NCBI GenBank assembly: GCA_018222405.1
Contig: JAAFAI010000001.1
Span: forward strand, 62,001-126,000
Length of the DNA stretch: 64,000 nucleotides
Direction of reading: 5' to 3'
Origin: Gammaproteobacteria bacterium
Lineage (GTDB): Bacteria > Pseudomonadota > Gammaproteobacteria > Enterobacterales > Alteromonadaceae
Part shown: piece after piece, positions 9,601 to 19,432 of the stretch
Layout: every line of letters starts with the position of its first letter
Numbering within the stretch: the stretch's first letter is position 1
Translations under genes and position numbers: made by a program
Notes under the pieces: generated by a model
Databases searched by the model: none
What the model saw: only the letters and a program-made list of their open reading frames with translations
Told to the model about the DNA's origin: nothing

Positions 9601-9933
9601 GCCGTTAACCAACTGAACCACTGCCCGTGGGCGCTGGTTTTCAACGATTTCTACATTCCGTGAATGGCGTTCACCATTACGTAATTTGTCGTATTGCAGC
9701 TGTTTCATTTCCAGCTGTTTGGCAAATTCGTAAAACGCCATACAGTCTTCCCGACTTAATTCATTGTGCTGGCGGGTGAGCTGCGTATCGATATACATGC
9801 TTTCCCCGTTAGCGGTCAGTGTTGCCACTGCATCATAGGGCTCACCGTAATTTTCGACGCGTAGAGCTCTGACCATTTTGACTTCAAAGATCCAGTCGCC
9901 AATTTGCGTAAACCTGGAAATGCCTGACTGCAT
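9586..9933 (-). CDS. Conserved-type hypothetical protein (115 aa)
   Basis: The start is supported by a good GGGGAG site 7 bases upstream. The product is soluble, without signal or membrane segments, with a beta-rich N-terminal half (WIFEVKMVRALRVENYG) and a charged helical middle (MAFYEFAKQLEMKQLQYDKL). No domain is recognised. It converges on the Bcr/CflA gene with a 4-base overlap. Nothing in the context indicates its role. Confidence 0.7.
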   Translation of the reverse strand: MQSGISRFTQIGDWIFEVKMVRALRVENYGEPYDAVATLTANGESMYIDTQLTRQHNELSREDCMAFYEFAKQLEMKQLQYDKLRNGERHSRNVEIVENQRPRAVVQLVNGNRFR

Positions 9934-10148
9934 GTAATTCTCCCCTCAGGATGACATTAATTATTATGATTGCTTTTTTCAGATAACCAGTAGTTACTAC
10001 AAGCATTGTGCCAACTATTATGTAATGGATTATCAATAGTTTAGCGAACGCGAAGCCAATTGGTGCAAAGCGATCTGTATGCAGTTGGTAACACAATAGG
10101 TAAAGGAGAGGGATTGGCGTTAGGTGACAGGCTAACCGTTAGCCTTGA

Positions 10149-10850
10149 TTAAGTCTCTTGTGTTATGACCGATTTAATTCCGGCAAAAACCTTCATGGCA
10201 TTGATAGCTCTGGGAAACCCGGCATAAACCGCAGTCTGAATGAGGATTTCCTCGATTTCTGCCAGGCTAAGCCCGACATTTAGCCCCGCGTGAATGTGTA
10301 CCGTTAACTGTTCCTCTGTATCGCCAATGGCTGCCAGCATTGCAATGGTTGCGATTTCCCTGGCTCTTAAATCGATTTGTCGACGGTTGTAAATATCACC
10401 AAACGGAAATTCGACTACATAATTGGCCAGCGACTCCGACACTTGCCTGAGATCTTCGACTACCTCTTCACCAGCGCGACCATCGATACGTTTGAGGTTT
10501 ACCACTCCGCGCTCATAACGAGAGCTAAGCCCACCTGATTGCGGCGTTTCATCAACGGGAGTCAGGATGGTGATCTCTGGTGCTTTAGCGAGGATTTCGT
10601 CATACAGGGCAAACACACGCTTGGTATAAGGTTGCGCATAATGGCTATCGAGTGCTGACTGGTTACGAAAATGCTCTACCAGTACATACTGAGAGCAATG
10701 CTTATCTGCAAACACCTCGAACCTAAAACAACCCGACTCAGCTCTGGTTGGCTGAATTAAAGCGCTTAGGGCTGCAAGGCCCTGCTCGAAGAATTCAGGC
10801 TTAGGAGTAATTTTAGCCACAATATGTATTGAGTTATCTGGATTTATCAT
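10149..10850 (-). CDS. Antibiotic-biosynthesis-monooxygenase / carboxymuconolactone-decarboxylase fusion
   Basis: The 233-residue product joins an N-terminal ABM (dimeric alpha-beta barrel, quinol/heme-degrading-like) domain at about residues 6-98 to a C-terminal carboxymuconolactone decarboxylase domain at about 115-228. The CMD part contains DLRAREIATIAMLAAIG and HAGLNVGLSLAEIEEIL, typical of the PcaC-like branch. The open frame continues to 11327, but ATG 10850 is chosen because it has an AAAGGA 9 bases upstream and overlaps the DUF2798 stop (ATGA). The two domains suggest oxidation or decarboxylation of a small aromatic or quinone-like compound. Control by the divergent LysR gene is likely. 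Confidence 0.82.
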   Translation of the reverse strand: MINPDNSIHIVAKITPKPEFFEQGLAALSALIQPTRAESGCFRFEVFADKHCSQYVLVEHFRNQSALDSHYAQPYTKRVFALYDEILAKAPEITILTPVDETPQSGGLSSRYERGVVNLKRIDGRAGEEVVEDLRQVSESLANYVVEFPFGDIYNRRQIDLRAREIATIAMLAAIGDTEEQLTVHIHAGLNVGLSLAEIEEILIQTAVYAGFPRAINAMKVFAGIKSVITQET

Positions 10851-11065
10851 GATGACGATTCCTTTAATAGTTTTTTGGTTAAAGTAATGATAGGGGCAGC
10901 AAGAACATAAGCAGTCAGAAAAGCCATTGGCCAGGCATTCAGATAGGCGAGCCCCCAGTGTTTTATGAAGCCTGGGCCCAAACCTAAGTTGATATAGGTT
11001 ACCCAACCTGATACCAGTCCCGACAGACACATTGAAAACAGTGCGGTAAAAAGCAATTTGTGCAT
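10847..11065 (-). CDS. DUF2798-family small membrane protein
   Basis: The 72-residue product has two hydrophobic helices and the family pattern of a first helix followed by FIKHWGLAYLNAWPMAFLTAY. An almost perfect AAGGAGGA ribosome site precedes the ATG. It is translationally coupled to the ABM-CMD fusion by a 4-base overlap, and the two genes are divergent from a LysR gene. Its function is unknown; it probably resides in the inner membrane. Confidence 0.82.
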   Translation of the reverse strand: MHKLLFTALFSMCLSGLVSGWVTYINLGLGPGFIKHWGLAYLNAWPMAFLTAYVLAAPIITLTKKLLKESSS

Positions 11066-11085
11066 TCTTTCCTCCTTTTGATGTA

Positions 11086-11100
11086 CCCATATTGTATGGG
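11086..11100. promoter_or_regulatory. Inverted repeat in the LysR divergent promoter region
   Basis: CCCATA-TTG-TATGGG forms 6-bp arms around 3 bases between the divergent DUF2798 and LysR genes. It is a candidate operator for the LysR-type regulator at 11155, inferred from position and symmetry. Confidence 0.45.
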
Positions 11101-11154
11101 GCGGCTGGCGCGTTAGAATGGCGATTAAGGAAAGGTAAATGTGAAGGATTTGCT

Positions 11155-12021
11155 GTGCTGGATGATCTGCAATTGTTTGTCGAAATAGTAAAACGAGGCA
11201 GTTTTGCTAAAACCGCTGAGGACTTAAAGGTAACGCCATCCACCCTGTCAAAAAGGTTAAGCGCACTGGAACGAAAGCTTGATCGGGCCTTACTTACACG
11301 CACCTCCCGCGGGGTTATTCTGACCACTTTTGGTAAAGAGCTTTATGAAGAAATAACCTCACCAATGAATGCGTTACAAAACACAGTTGCCAGGTTATGC
11401 CAGGAGGATGTTTCCAGTTTAAGCATCCTGTGTCCGCAAAACCTGATAGTCGGCCCTCTGTTTGAGGTTATTTCGCAATATAGCCAGCGGTATCCGGAAA
11501 TGGTGCTTAATATTGAGCCCAGTAATCAAAATGCGCTGTTGAGTCAGAAGCCGTTTGACGTAGCATTCAGGGTGGGTAAGCAGGAGGATTCTGCATGTTA
11601 TCAGCGGCGACTGGGTGAAATAGCCGTGAGCGTGATTGGGCCGCCGGTGATAACGCCGGACATGCATTTATTTTTGGCATATTCGCCTGCACAACTCGCC
11701 CCAAACGTGCGTGAAATTGAACTCATTAAATCGCAGTTTGCGCATGTTTCTCAGGTTGGAGATATTACACTGGCCAGAAAACTGGTTGAGCAAGGCCGTG
11801 GTGCTGCGCTTTTACCAATGACCGAGATTGCCGTGCTCGATAGAAAAACGAAAAATACGGTGAGGTATTATTCAGAGCCACTGTTCTCACGCCCAATCTA
11901 CGCACTTTGGCCCAACTCCAGCGAGGCTTTGCCCGCGGTTAAAGCGCTAATCGAACTGGCTTTGTCGCACTGTGAGCAACACTCAGCATTGAACGGTAAA
12001 ACGATAGTATTGGGAAGCTAG
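11155..12021 (+). CDS. LysR-family transcriptional regulator
   Basis: The N-terminal winged HTH (LQLFVEIVKRGSFAKTAEDLKVTPSTLSKRLSALE) is followed by a shorter-than-usual substrate-binding domain. The GTG at 11155 is chosen over the upstream ATG at 11092 because AAGGA (11144-11148) lies 6 bases before it and the protein then starts just before the HTH, as is usual for the family; this gives 288 residues. It is divergent from DUF2798/ABM-CMD and so probably regulates them. The ligand is unknown. Confidence 0.87.
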   Translation: MLDDLQLFVEIVKRGSFAKTAEDLKVTPSTLSKRLSALERKLDRALLTRTSRGVILTTFGKELYEEITSPMNALQNTVARLCQEDVSSLSILCPQNLIVGPLFEVISQYSQRYPEMVLNIEPSNQNALLSQKPFDVAFRVGKQEDSACYQRRLGEIAVSVIGPPVITPDMHLFLAYSPAQLAPNVREIELIKSQFAHVSQVGDITLARKLVEQGRGAALLPMTEIAVLDRKTKNTVRYYSEPLFSRPIYALWPNSSEALPAVKALIELALSHCEQHSALNGKTIVLGS

Positions 12022-12053
12022 TGACACGTTGGATCATGCTTTCTTACGGGCAT

Positions 12054-12080
12054 AAAAAAGCCCGACCAAATTGGTCGGGC
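12054..12080 (-). terminator. Rho-independent terminator of ilvC
   Basis: Reading the minus strand, GCCCGACC pairs with GGTCGGGC (12060-12080, 5-base loop), followed by six T residues (12059-12054). It lies 38 bases past the ilvC stop. Confidence 0.88.
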
Positions 12081-12117
12081 AAAAGGGCTTGGTTAAGCAC
12101 CTAACGACAGAAACTGT

Positions 12118-13599
12118 CTACGCTTCGATGATGGCTTTCATGTCCGTCATGTAACCGCGTAATTCTTTACCAATGGCTTCAACGCCAGTGTTGCGAATCG
12201 CTTCGTTAACCTCAGTAAGACGTTTGTTGTCTACCTGGTTAGACGCTACGTTCAGACCTTTACCGATAACCGAAGTGTCGATGTTAGGCATGAACTTTTC
12301 GCGCAGTAATGGTACTGCTGCGTTCGCAAATAAATAGTTACCGTATTCTGCTGTGTCAGAAATAACCACGTTCATTTCGTACAGACGCTTACGCGAAATG
12401 GTGTTCGAAATCAGTGGTGTTTCGTGCAGTGATTCGTAGTAAGCCGACTCTGGCAGGATGCCTGCTTCAACCATTACGTCGAAGGCCATCTCTACACCGG
12501 CTTTAATCATTGCTACCAGCAAAATACCGTTATCGAAGAATTCCTGCTCTGAGATTTCGCCATCGTAAACCGGGGCATTTTCAAAACCAGACTGGCCGGT
12601 TTCTTCACGCCATCCTAACAGGTTTGCGTCATTGTTTGCCCAGTCAGCCATCATGGTGCGGGAGAATTCGCCGCTGATGATGTCGTCCTGGTGTTTTTCA
12701 AACAGTGGGCGCATCAGAGTCGTCAGTTCTTCTGACAATTCAAAAGCTTTTAACTTCGCTGGGTTAGACAGACGATCCATCATGTTGGTTACGCCGCCAA
12801 TTTTCAGCGCTTCAGTGATAGCTTCTAAGCCATACTGGATTAAGGCTGCTGCATAGCCGGCATCGATGCCGTCAGCAGTCATTTTTTCGTATGCCAGAAT
12901 CGCAGCAGTTTGTTGCATACCACACAGGATAGTTTGTTCACCCATCAGGTCAGACTTAACTTCTGCAACAAAAGACGATTCCAGCACACCAGCACGGTCA
13001 CCACCAGTGGCGCTTGCCAGTGCTTTAGCGATTGGCCAGCCTTCACCTTTCGGATCGTTCTCCGGGTGAACCGCAATCAGTGTTGGAACACCAAAGCCAC
13101 GCTTATATTCTTCACGTACTTCTGTACCCGGGCACTTAGGCGCACACATAACAACAGTGATGTCGCTACGGATTTGCTGGCCTTCTTCAACAATGTTGAA
13201 ACCGTGTGAGTAACCTAAGGTTGCGCCTTCTTTCATTAAAGGCATAACCGCTTCTACTACACTGGCGTGCTGCTTATCAGGCGTCAGGTTATAAACTACA
13301 TCTGCAGTTGGGATCAGATCCTGATAGGTACCTACTTTAAAACCGTTGTTAGAGGCGCGTTGGAATGAGTCACGTTTCTCATCAATCGCAGCCTGACGCA
13401 GCGCATAGGCAACGTCCAGCCCTGAATCACGCATGTTGAGTCCCTGGTTCAGGCCTTGTGCACCGCAGCCAACGATGACAATCTTTTTACCTTTAAGAAA
13501 CTCACAACCATCAGCAAATTCGTCGCGATTCATAAAGCGACAACGACCTAACTGGTCCAGTTGCTGGCGTAGAGACAGAGTGTTGAAATAATTAGCCAT
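12118..13599 (-). CDS. ilvC: Ketol-acid reductoisomerase (NADP+)
   Basis: This is the second common step of isoleucine/valine synthesis: isomerisation and NADPH reduction of acetolactate or acetohydroxybutyrate. At 493 residues it is the long class II (enterobacterial) form with a duplicated knotted C-terminal domain. The Rossmann motif GCGAQG is at residues 44-49. The conserved [19 protein letters not shown] segment and the metal-binding acidic residues follow. The ribosome site is weak (GGAA about 10 bases upstream). The gene is divergent from ilvY with a 155-bp gap holding a probable IlvY operator. Cytoplasmic. Confidence 0.97.
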   Translation of the reverse strand: MANYFNTLSLRQQLDQLGRCRFMNRDEFADGCEFLKGKKIVIVGCGAQGLNQGLNMRDSGLDVAYALRQAAIDEKRDSFQRASNNGFKVGTYQDLIPTADVVYNLTPDKQHASVVEAVMPLMKEGATLGYSHGFNIVEEGQQIRSDITVVMCAPKCPGTEVREEYKRGFGVPTLIAVHPENDPKGEGWPIAKALASATGGDRAGVLESSFVAEVKSDLMGEQTILCGMQQTAAILAYEKMTADGIDAGYAAALIQYGLEAITEALKIGGVTNMMDRLSNPAKLKAFELSEELTTLMRPLFEKHQDDIISGEFSRTMMADWANNDANLLGWREETGQSGFENAPVYDGEISEQEFFDNGILLVAMIKAGVEMAFDVMVEAGILPESAYYESLHETPLISNTISRKRLYEMNVVISDTAEYGNYLFANAAVPLLREKFMPNIDTSVIGKGLNVASNQVDNKRLTEVNEAIRNTGVEAIGKELRGYMTDMKAIIEA

Positions 13600-13720
13600 A
13601 AAAAAAATAATTCCGAACTTCTTTTGTCGTTATCCCTTTGCTTCACTCAGCTGGGATGACCTCGTCATTGACGACTTGTAGCAAAGATACGCTACCCCTT
13701 TCGTTTTGAAAAATGATATA

Positions 13721-13741
13721 TTTGCAAAACAGTGTTGCAAA
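13721..13741. promoter_or_regulatory. Putative IlvY operator
   Basis: TTTGCAA and TTGCAAA are perfect inverted arms separated by 7 bases, in the ilvC-ilvY intergenic space and ending 13 bases before the ilvY ATG. In Escherichia coli, IlvY binds operators in the equivalent divergent region and activates ilvC when acetolactate is present. A second symmetric element, TCGTCA-T-TGACGA (13662-13674), lies closer to ilvC. Confidence 0.6.
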
Positions 13742-13754
13742 AAGTGAAATCACC

Positions 13755-14618
13755 ATGGATTTTCGCAGTCTACAGCTATTTAATCATCTCGCAAAAAGCT
13801 TACATTTTGGTGACACAGCCGATGCTATGTTTGTGTCGCCGTCCACCTTGAGCCGCGTGATCCAGCGCCTCGAGGAAGAGTGCGGTTGCGTGCTGTTTAA
13901 ACGGGATAATCGCTCAGTGGCGCTCACCCATGGTGGCCATAAGCTGTTGAATTTTAGTGAACAAGTGCTTGGTGAATGGCAGCAGGTCAGGCAAGAGCTA
14001 CGCGACGATGGTAAGGCCTTACAGGGGGAGCTCAGTCTGTATTGTTCCGTAACAGCCAGCCAGAGCCACCTACCGTCTGTACTCTCTCGTTTTCGCCAGC
14101 GTTACCCCGGCGTAGATATCCGTTTGGTTACAGGCGATCCGGGGTTGGCAATTGAACATGTAAAGCATAAAAAATCGGATGTCGCTATTGCTATTCACTC
14201 CCCGGAGTTTCCAACCGACCTGTGTTTTTCCGGATTAGACTTCGTACCCTTAGTATTAATTGCTCCCCGTGAACGGCGATTAACTCAGTTGGCGCAGGTT
14301 GACTGGCGGGTCAATCAGGTAATACTGCCCGAACAGGGGCCAAGCCGCCGTATTGTTTATCATTGGTTTGCCGAACACGGCATCAGGCCTAATGTGTATG
14401 CCTCGGTAGGAGGAAACGAAGCCATTGTGTCTATGGTGGCGTTAGGCTGTGGGATTGGCTTTGTGCCGCAGGTAGTGCTCGACCACTCCAGTATGTCATC
14501 CAGCGTTACCCGCATCCAGGTAGACGATATCGGCTCCTACGAGTTAGGCCTGGCCTGCTTACAGGAACGCCGTCACGAGCCGTTAATCAACGCGCTGTTT
14601 CAGCTTGAGTTAAACTGA
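13755..14618 (+). CDS. ilvY: IlvY, LysR-type activator of ilvC
   Basis: The 287-residue product has the N-terminal HTH MDFRSLQLFNHLAKSLHFGD and the VSPSTLSRVIQRLEEE recognition helix region, closely following IlvY. A LysR substrate domain follows. The ATG at 13755 is chosen rather than 13713 because the family starts exactly at MD-RxL, and the upstream ATG would overlap the inverted-repeat operator. It is divergent from ilvC, the classical arrangement for substrate-induced control. The 3' end overlaps the convergent yifB gene by 19 bases. Confidence 0.92.
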   Translation: MDFRSLQLFNHLAKSLHFGDTADAMFVSPSTLSRVIQRLEEECGCVLFKRDNRSVALTHGGHKLLNFSEQVLGEWQQVRQELRDDGKALQGELSLYCSVTASQSHLPSVLSRFRQRYPGVDIRLVTGDPGLAIEHVKHKKSDVAIAIHSPEFPTDLCFSGLDFVPLVLIAPRERRLTQLAQVDWRVNQVILPEQGPSRRIVYHWFAEHGIRPNVYASVGGNEAIVSMVALGCGIGFVPQVVLDHSSMSSSVTRIQVDDIGSYELGLACLQERRHEPLINALFQLELN

Positions 14619-16111
14619 CGAATTAAATTATCCAGTGCCCGGTAACCTAATGCTTCGCCAATATGGTCGGTGTTAATCTGCGCCTGGTTCTCAAGGTCTG
14701 CGATAGTTCGGGCAACCTTTATGGTGCGATGAAATACTCGCATCGACAGCTTTAGTTTGGTGGCAGCGCGCTGCAGAAAATCCTCAGTTTCCGCTGGCAT
14801 GGCGCAATAGGTACTAAGCTCTGCCACACTTAGCGCAGCATTGCTCTTGCCCTGACGCTGCAGCTGAATTTGGTGGGCCGCCATAACTTGTTGCCTGGCG
14901 ATAACCGCAGAATCCTCACCCGACACCGGCGGTGCAAACGCGTAAGAGCCTGGCCGGCGCACTTCAATTTGAATATCAATACGGTCGAGTAAAGGCCCGG
15001 AAAGCTTACTTAAATAGCGCTGGATCTGTTGTGTGGTGCTGCGGCCGTCGTCTATATCGCCGGTCGGGCTCGGGTTCATTGCAGCCAATAATTGAAATCG
15101 GGCCGGATACCTGGCCTGACCGGAAGCGCGGGACAGGCAAATATCCCCGGTCTCCAGCGGCTCGCGCAGTACATCGAGCGCCTGGCGACCAAACTCCGGC
15201 AGCTCATCTAAAAATAATACCCCATTATGGGCCAGCGACACTTCGCCCGGCTGCGGGTGTGCACCACCGCCAGTCAGGGCAATGGCTGAGGAGGTATGAT
15301 GAGGAGAACGAAACGGCGGCGTTAACCACTCTTCGGTGTCACGCTGTTCACCCTTAACCGAATAAAGCGCAGCAGTAGCCAGCGCCTGTTGATGATCAAG
15401 TTGCGGTAACAAACTCACCAGGCGGCTGGCGAGCAGGCTTTTTCCGGTGCCGGCCGGCCCTACCATTAAGAGATTATGCGACCCCGCTGCCGCAATACAC
15501 AGGGCGCGTTTAGCCTGCTGCTGACCGATGATGTCATCCCAACGCGGGCTCGGCGGCGCCAGAGATACCTCGTTGCTGGTGTGCTTAAGTTGAAGAGGTT
15601 GTTGGCGCGTGAAGTGCAGAAAAGTATTCAGCAGTGTGGCTGGCAGCAGATATTCCAGGTTATCCACCAATTGAATTTCCGCTTCGTTACCTGCCGGAAG
15701 CACCAGGGTATGGTTATCTTCTGCACAGCGCATAGCCACCGGCAGCAAGCCGGGTACCGGGCGGATATCGCCGTTTAAACTTAGCTCTCCGGCAACTTCG
15801 GTATGATTAACCGGTGACTGTTCGATTAGCCCCATAGCAATCAGGATCCCCAGCGCGATGGCTAAGTCATAGCGTCCACCGCTTTTGGGAATATCAGCCG
15901 GGGCCAGGTTAACCGTTATGCGCCGGGCCGGATATTCAAATCCGCTGTTTATCAGGGCGCTGCGAACCCGCTCTTTGGCTTCCTGCACGGCGGTTTCGGC
16001 CAGACCGACTAACTTAAAGGAAGGCAGACCATTGGATAAGTGCACTTCCACCTTTACTTTTGGTGCGCTGATCCCGGCGGCACCGCGGGTATAAACAATT
16101 CCCATTCCCAT
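14600..16111 (-). CDS. comM: YifB/ComM-family Mg-chelatase-like AAA+ ATPase
   Basis: The product, 503 residues from ATG 16111, has the N-terminal ChlI-like domain (RITVNLAPADIPKSGGRYDLAIA), a central AAA+ module with Walker A GPAGTGKS, Walker B-like GVLFLDELPEF and a C-terminal Mg_chelatase_C domain. ComM is a hexameric helicase that helps branch migration during natural transformation; many non-competent bacteria also carry it. The ATG at 16111 is preferred to the GTG at 16123 because MGMGIVYTR aligns with the usual family N-terminus. It converges on ilvY. Confidence 0.92.
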   Translation of the reverse strand: MGMGIVYTRGAAGISAPKVKVEVHLSNGLPSFKLVGLAETAVQEAKERVRSALINSGFEYPARRITVNLAPADIPKSGGRYDLAIALGILIAMGLIEQSPVNHTEVAGELSLNGDIRPVPGLLPVAMRCAEDNHTLVLPAGNEAEIQLVDNLEYLLPATLLNTFLHFTRQQPLQLKHTSNEVSLAPPSPRWDDIIGQQQAKRALCIAAAGSHNLLMVGPAGTGKSLLASRLVSLLPQLDHQQALATAALYSVKGEQRDTEEWLTPPFRSPHHTSSAIALTGGGAHPQPGEVSLAHNGVLFLDELPEFGRQALDVLREPLETGDICLSRASGQARYPARFQLLAAMNPSPTGDIDDGRSTTQQIQRYLSKLSGPLLDRIDIQIEVRRPGSYAFAPPVSGEDSAVIARQQVMAAHQIQLQRQGKSNAALSVAELSTYCAMPAETEDFLQRAATKLKLSMRVFHRTIKVARTIADLENQAQINTDHIGEALGYRALDNLIRQFNSS

Positions 16112-16375
16112 GATGTTCTGCACTGTTCCGGCGTTTTACAGAGCAGTGTAGTGAGGATGGGGACTTAAGAATACTGAGCCTTGGTGCAGATTCGTCGAAA
16201 GAAAGGCGGGTTTGGTCGGCCAAAAGGTTAATTTTTATGCCCTGCCCTTGATCAGGCCCCGGGATCCGTGGTATTTCTACGCCCCTGAAAGGACAACGTT
16301 ACAGCCAGGCGTTAATTATCCTTTCAAAAGCCAGCCAAAAACTTCCGAATCTGTGTCTGTATCTCGTTATTGTCA

Positions 16376-16599
16376 GCCAATAAACTATTGGCGATAACGG
16401 TATTAATTATTCCGTGCAAATTGCACCGCGAGTGCCGCAGCGCTTTATGCGCACCTTATTGCACGAGTTTACACTGTTTATCTGCGAAAAATGCCGCTGT
16501 GCATTGGGTCGCAAGCCCGCGTCATGTATCATTTGACGCGGTATTAATTATGGTGGTCAGTTAGCAACTGACTACTCTTTACGGGTTATCTGAAACCCG
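16376..16599 (+). promoter_or_regulatory. Structured untranslated leader upstream of ilvEDA
   Basis: The 508 bp between comM and ilvE contain no convincing large gene. Visible elements are the hairpin GCCAATA-AAC-TATTGGC (16376-16392), the palindrome GTGCAA-A-TTGCAC (16414-16426), CGCGTCA/TGACGCG (16518-16540), GTCAGTT/AACTGAC (16556-16572) and CGGGTT/AACCCG (16582-16599). The last is followed by a short T-rich stretch and then AAGGA before the ilvE ATG. The 13-mer CGGTATTAATTAT occurs twice, at 16398 and 16539. Enterobacterial ilv operons are attenuated in this position, and an attenuator-like leader is plausible here. A 29-codon frame (16447-16536) lies inside it, but it lacks a ribosome site and a branched-chain codon run. 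Confidence 0.45.
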
Positions 16600-16619
16600 C
16601 TTGTTCTTAAGGAAACGTC

Positions 16620-17552
16620 ATGGCTAAGCAACTTGCTGATTATATCTGGTTTAACGGTAAAATTATCCCCTGGAAAGAGGCTACCGTTCATGTAATGACT
16701 CACGCTATTCACTACGGTTCATCGGTCTTTGAAGGTGTGCGTGCTTACAACACACCGGATCAGGGTACCTGTGTATTCCGTTTACAGGAACACACCCGTC
16801 GCTTGTTCGACTCGGCCAAAATCTATCGCATGAACATCCCTTACACTATGGATGAATTGAATCAGGCGCTGATAGATACCATTGTTAAAAACGATCTGAA
16901 ATCTGCTTACATCCGTCCGATTGCTTTCTTTGGTGATATTGGTATGGGCATTAAAGTACCTCTGGATGCGGAAGCAGAAGTATCGATTGCGGCCTTTGAA
17001 TGGGGCGCTTATTTAGGTGAAGAAGCGCTGCAAAACGGCGTGAACGCGGGTATTTCCTCATGGAACCGTCTGGCGGCTAACACGATGCCGACTGGCGCGA
17101 AAGCCGGTGGTAACTACCTGTCTTCACAGCTTATCTCAATGGAAGCGCGTCGCCACGGCTACGGCGAAGGTATTGCGCTGGACCGTAACGGTTATATCAG
17201 TGAAGGCGCTGGCGAAAACATCTTCGTGATCCGCGATGGCGTTATCAGCACCACACCCAAAACGGCAGCTATCCTGCCGGGTATTACCCGTGACACGGTC
17301 ATGACGCTGGCCAAAGAGCTGGGCTATGAAATCCGCGAAGAAAACATTCCGCGTGAAGCCATGTACCTGGCCGACGAAATCCTGATGTGCGGCACCGCTG
17401 CCGAAGTAACGCCGGTAAACAGCGTTGACGGTATTACCGTAGGTAAAGGCGGTCGCGGCCCGATCACCAAAGAAATTCAAGACATGTTCTTCGGCTTGTT
17501 TAATGGCAAAACCGAAGATAAATGGAACTGGTTAACCCCGGTTTATAAATAA
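16620..17552 (+). CDS. ilvE: Branched-chain amino acid aminotransferase
   Basis: A fold-type IV PLP enzyme of 310 residues that makes Ile, Val and Leu from their keto acids. The PLP lysine is K161 in [14 protein letters not shown]; the EGAGENIFV segment binds the cofactor phosphate. The AAGGA ribosome site lies 6 bases before the ATG. It is the first gene of ilvE-ilvD-ilvA, 29 bases before ilvD. Unlike enterobacterial ilvGMEDA, no ilvG/ilvM precedes it. Confidence 0.97.
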   Translation: MAKQLADYIWFNGKIIPWKEATVHVMTHAIHYGSSVFEGVRAYNTPDQGTCVFRLQEHTRRLFDSAKIYRMNIPYTMDELNQALIDTIVKNDLKSAYIRPIAFFGDIGMGIKVPLDAEAEVSIAAFEWGAYLGEEALQNGVNAGISSWNRLAANTMPTGAKAGGNYLSSQLISMEARRHGYGEGIALDRNGYISEGAGENIFVIRDGVISTTPKTAAILPGITRDTVMTLAKELGYEIREENIPREAMYLADEILMCGTAAEVTPVNSVDGITVGKGGRGPITKEIQDMFFGLFNGKTEDKWNWLTPVYK

Positions 17553-17581
17553 GATATACCCTGACGGGACGAGAGTTTTTT

Positions 17582-19432
17582 ATGCCAAAGTTAAGATCTG
17601 CAACCACAACACAGGGACGCAACATGGCCGGAGCGCGCGCTTTATGGCGGGCCACCGGTATGAAAGACGGCGATTTTGGTAAGCCTATTATTGCCATTGC
17701 CAACTCCTTTACCCAGTTCGTGCCAGGCCACGTTCACTTAAAAGACATGGGCCAGCTGGTGGCCCGAAGTGTTGAGGCTGCAGGTGGTGTGGCAAAAGAA
17801 TTCAATACCATCGCCGTAGACGACGGTATTGCTATGGGCCACAGCGGCATGCTGTACAGCCTGCCGTCCCGTGAGATTATCGCCGACTCCGTTGAGTACA
17901 TGGTTAACGCGCACTGCGCCGACGCCATTGTGTGTATCTCTAACTGTGACAAGATCACTCCGGGAATGCTAATGGCGTCTATGCGTCTTAACATTCCGGT
18001 GGTGTTTGTGTCCGGTGGCCCGATGGAAGCGGGTAAAACCAAATTATCCGACCAAATCATTAAGCTGGATTTGGTCGATGCCATGGTCGCTGCGGCAGAC
18101 GATAAAGTGTCGGACGATGACACCAACGAAATTGAGCGCTCTGCCTGCCCGACCTGCGGTTCCTGCTCCGGTATGTTTACCGCCAACTCCATGAACTGCT
18201 TAACCGAAGCGCTGGGTTTATCACTGCCGGGTAACGGCTCAATGCTGGCTACTCACGCCGACCGCGAAAACCTGTTTAAGAAAGCTGGCGAATTAGTGGT
18301 TGAGCTATGTGAGCGTTGGTATAAAAACGATGATGCCACGGCGCTGCCGCGTAACATTGCCAATTTTAATGCCTTTGAAAACGCAATGAGTCTGGATATC
18401 GCCATGGGCGGTTCTACCAATACCATTCTGCATTTACTGGCAGCGGCAATGGAAGGCGAAGTGCCCTTTACCATGGCCGATATCGACCGCCTGTCGCGTA
18501 AAGTGCCGCACCTGTGCAAGGTGGCACCCTCTACGCCGCAATATCATATGGAAGATGTCCATCGCGCCGGCGGCGTATTAGGCATCCTCAACGAATTAAA
18601 CAAAGGTGGCTTGCTGCATGGTGATTGCGCCCACGTGCTGGGTAAACCCATTGAAGATGTGATTGCCCAGTGGGATATAACTAATCCTGACAATGCCGAT
18701 GCTAACACCTTCTACCGAGCAGGCCCTGCTGGTATTCGCACCACTAAAGCGTTTAGCCAGGACTGTCGCTGGGATGAGGCCGACGCTGACCGCAGTAAGG
18801 GGTGTATACGCGATCTGGAACACGCCTACAGTCAGGAAGGTGGTCTGGCCGTGCTGTTTGGTAACCTGGCAGAGAACGGTTGTATTGTGAAAACCGCCGG
18901 GGTGGATGAATCTATCCTGAAATTTACCGGCCGTGCGCGTATCTATGAGAGTCAGGACGAAGCCGTAGCCGCTATCCTCAACGATCAGGTGGTTGCCGGT
19001 GATGCGGTGATTATTCGCTACGAAGGCCCGAAAGGCGGTCCGGGCATGCAGGAAATGTTGTATCCAACTTCCTATCTGAAGTCTAAAGGCCTAGGCAAAG
19101 ATTGTGCACTAATCACTGATGGCCGTTTCTCAGGTGGTACCTCTGGTCTGTCGATTGGTCACTGTTCGCCGGAAGCCGCCAGCGGCGGTGGTATTGGTCT
19201 GGTGCAGGAAGGCGATACCATTGAGATCGATATTCCAAATCGTACCATTAATATTGCCATTACCGATGCCGAGTTACAGGCCCGTCGCGCCGCGATGGAG
19301 GCCAGCGAACGTCCATGGCGTCCGGTTAGCCGTCAGCGTGAAGTATCGCTGTCGCTGAAAACCTTTGCCATGCTGGCGACCAGTGCCGATAAAGGCGCAG
19401 TAAGAGACCCATCCAAACTGGAAGATCTATGA
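17582..19432 (+). CDS. ilvD: Dihydroxy-acid dehydratase
   Basis: The 616-residue iron-sulfur enzyme converts dihydroxy acids to 2-keto acids in isoleucine and valine synthesis. The cluster-binding cysteines are visible in SNCDKITPG and in [19 protein letters not shown], and the C-terminal [15 protein letters not shown] segment is conserved. It overlaps ilvA by 4 bases (ATGA), so translation of the two is coupled. Cytoplasmic; oxygen-sensitive 4Fe-4S or 2Fe-2S type cannot be separated with certainty. Confidence 0.97.
   Translation: MPKLRSATTTQGRNMAGARALWRATGMKDGDFGKPIIAIANSFTQFVPGHVHLKDMGQLVARSVEAAGGVAKEFNTIAVDDGIAMGHSGMLYSLPSREIIADSVEYMVNAHCADAIVCISNCDKITPGMLMASMRLNIPVVFVSGGPMEAGKTKLSDQIIKLDLVDAMVAAADDKVSDDDTNEIERSACPTCGSCSGMFTANSMNCLTEALGLSLPGNGSMLATHADRENLFKKAGELVVELCERWYKNDDATALPRNIANFNAFENAMSLDIAMGGSTNTILHLLAAAMEGEVPFTMADIDRLSRKVPHLCKVAPSTPQYHMEDVHRAGGVLGILNELNKGGLLHGDCAHVLGKPIEDVIAQWDITNPDNADANTFYRAGPAGIRTTKAFSQDCRWDEADADRSKGCIRDLEHAYSQEGGLAVLFGNLAENGCIVKTAGVDESILKFTGRARIYESQDEAVAAILNDQVVAGDAVIIRYEGPKGGPGMQEMLYPTSYLKSKGLGKDCALITDGRFSGGTSGLSIGHCSPEAASGGGIGLVQEGDTIEIDIPNRTINIAITDAELQARRAAMEASERPWRPVSRQREVSLSLKTFAMLATSADKGAVRDPSKLEDL

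Noticed and set aside
9884..10096. Minus-strand 70-codon frame upstream of the 115-aa protein
   Set aside because: It overlaps the start of the supported 9586-9933 gene and has no ribosome site.
10851..11327. N-terminal extension of the ABM-CMD frame to 11327
   Set aside because: It overlaps the better-supported DUF2798 gene and the divergent LysR promoter, and lacks a ribosome site; ATG 10850 has one.
16212..16564. Frames of 61 and 64 codons in the ilvE leader
   Set aside because: They have no ribosome site or recognisable protein character, and the region is better explained as structured leader RNA.
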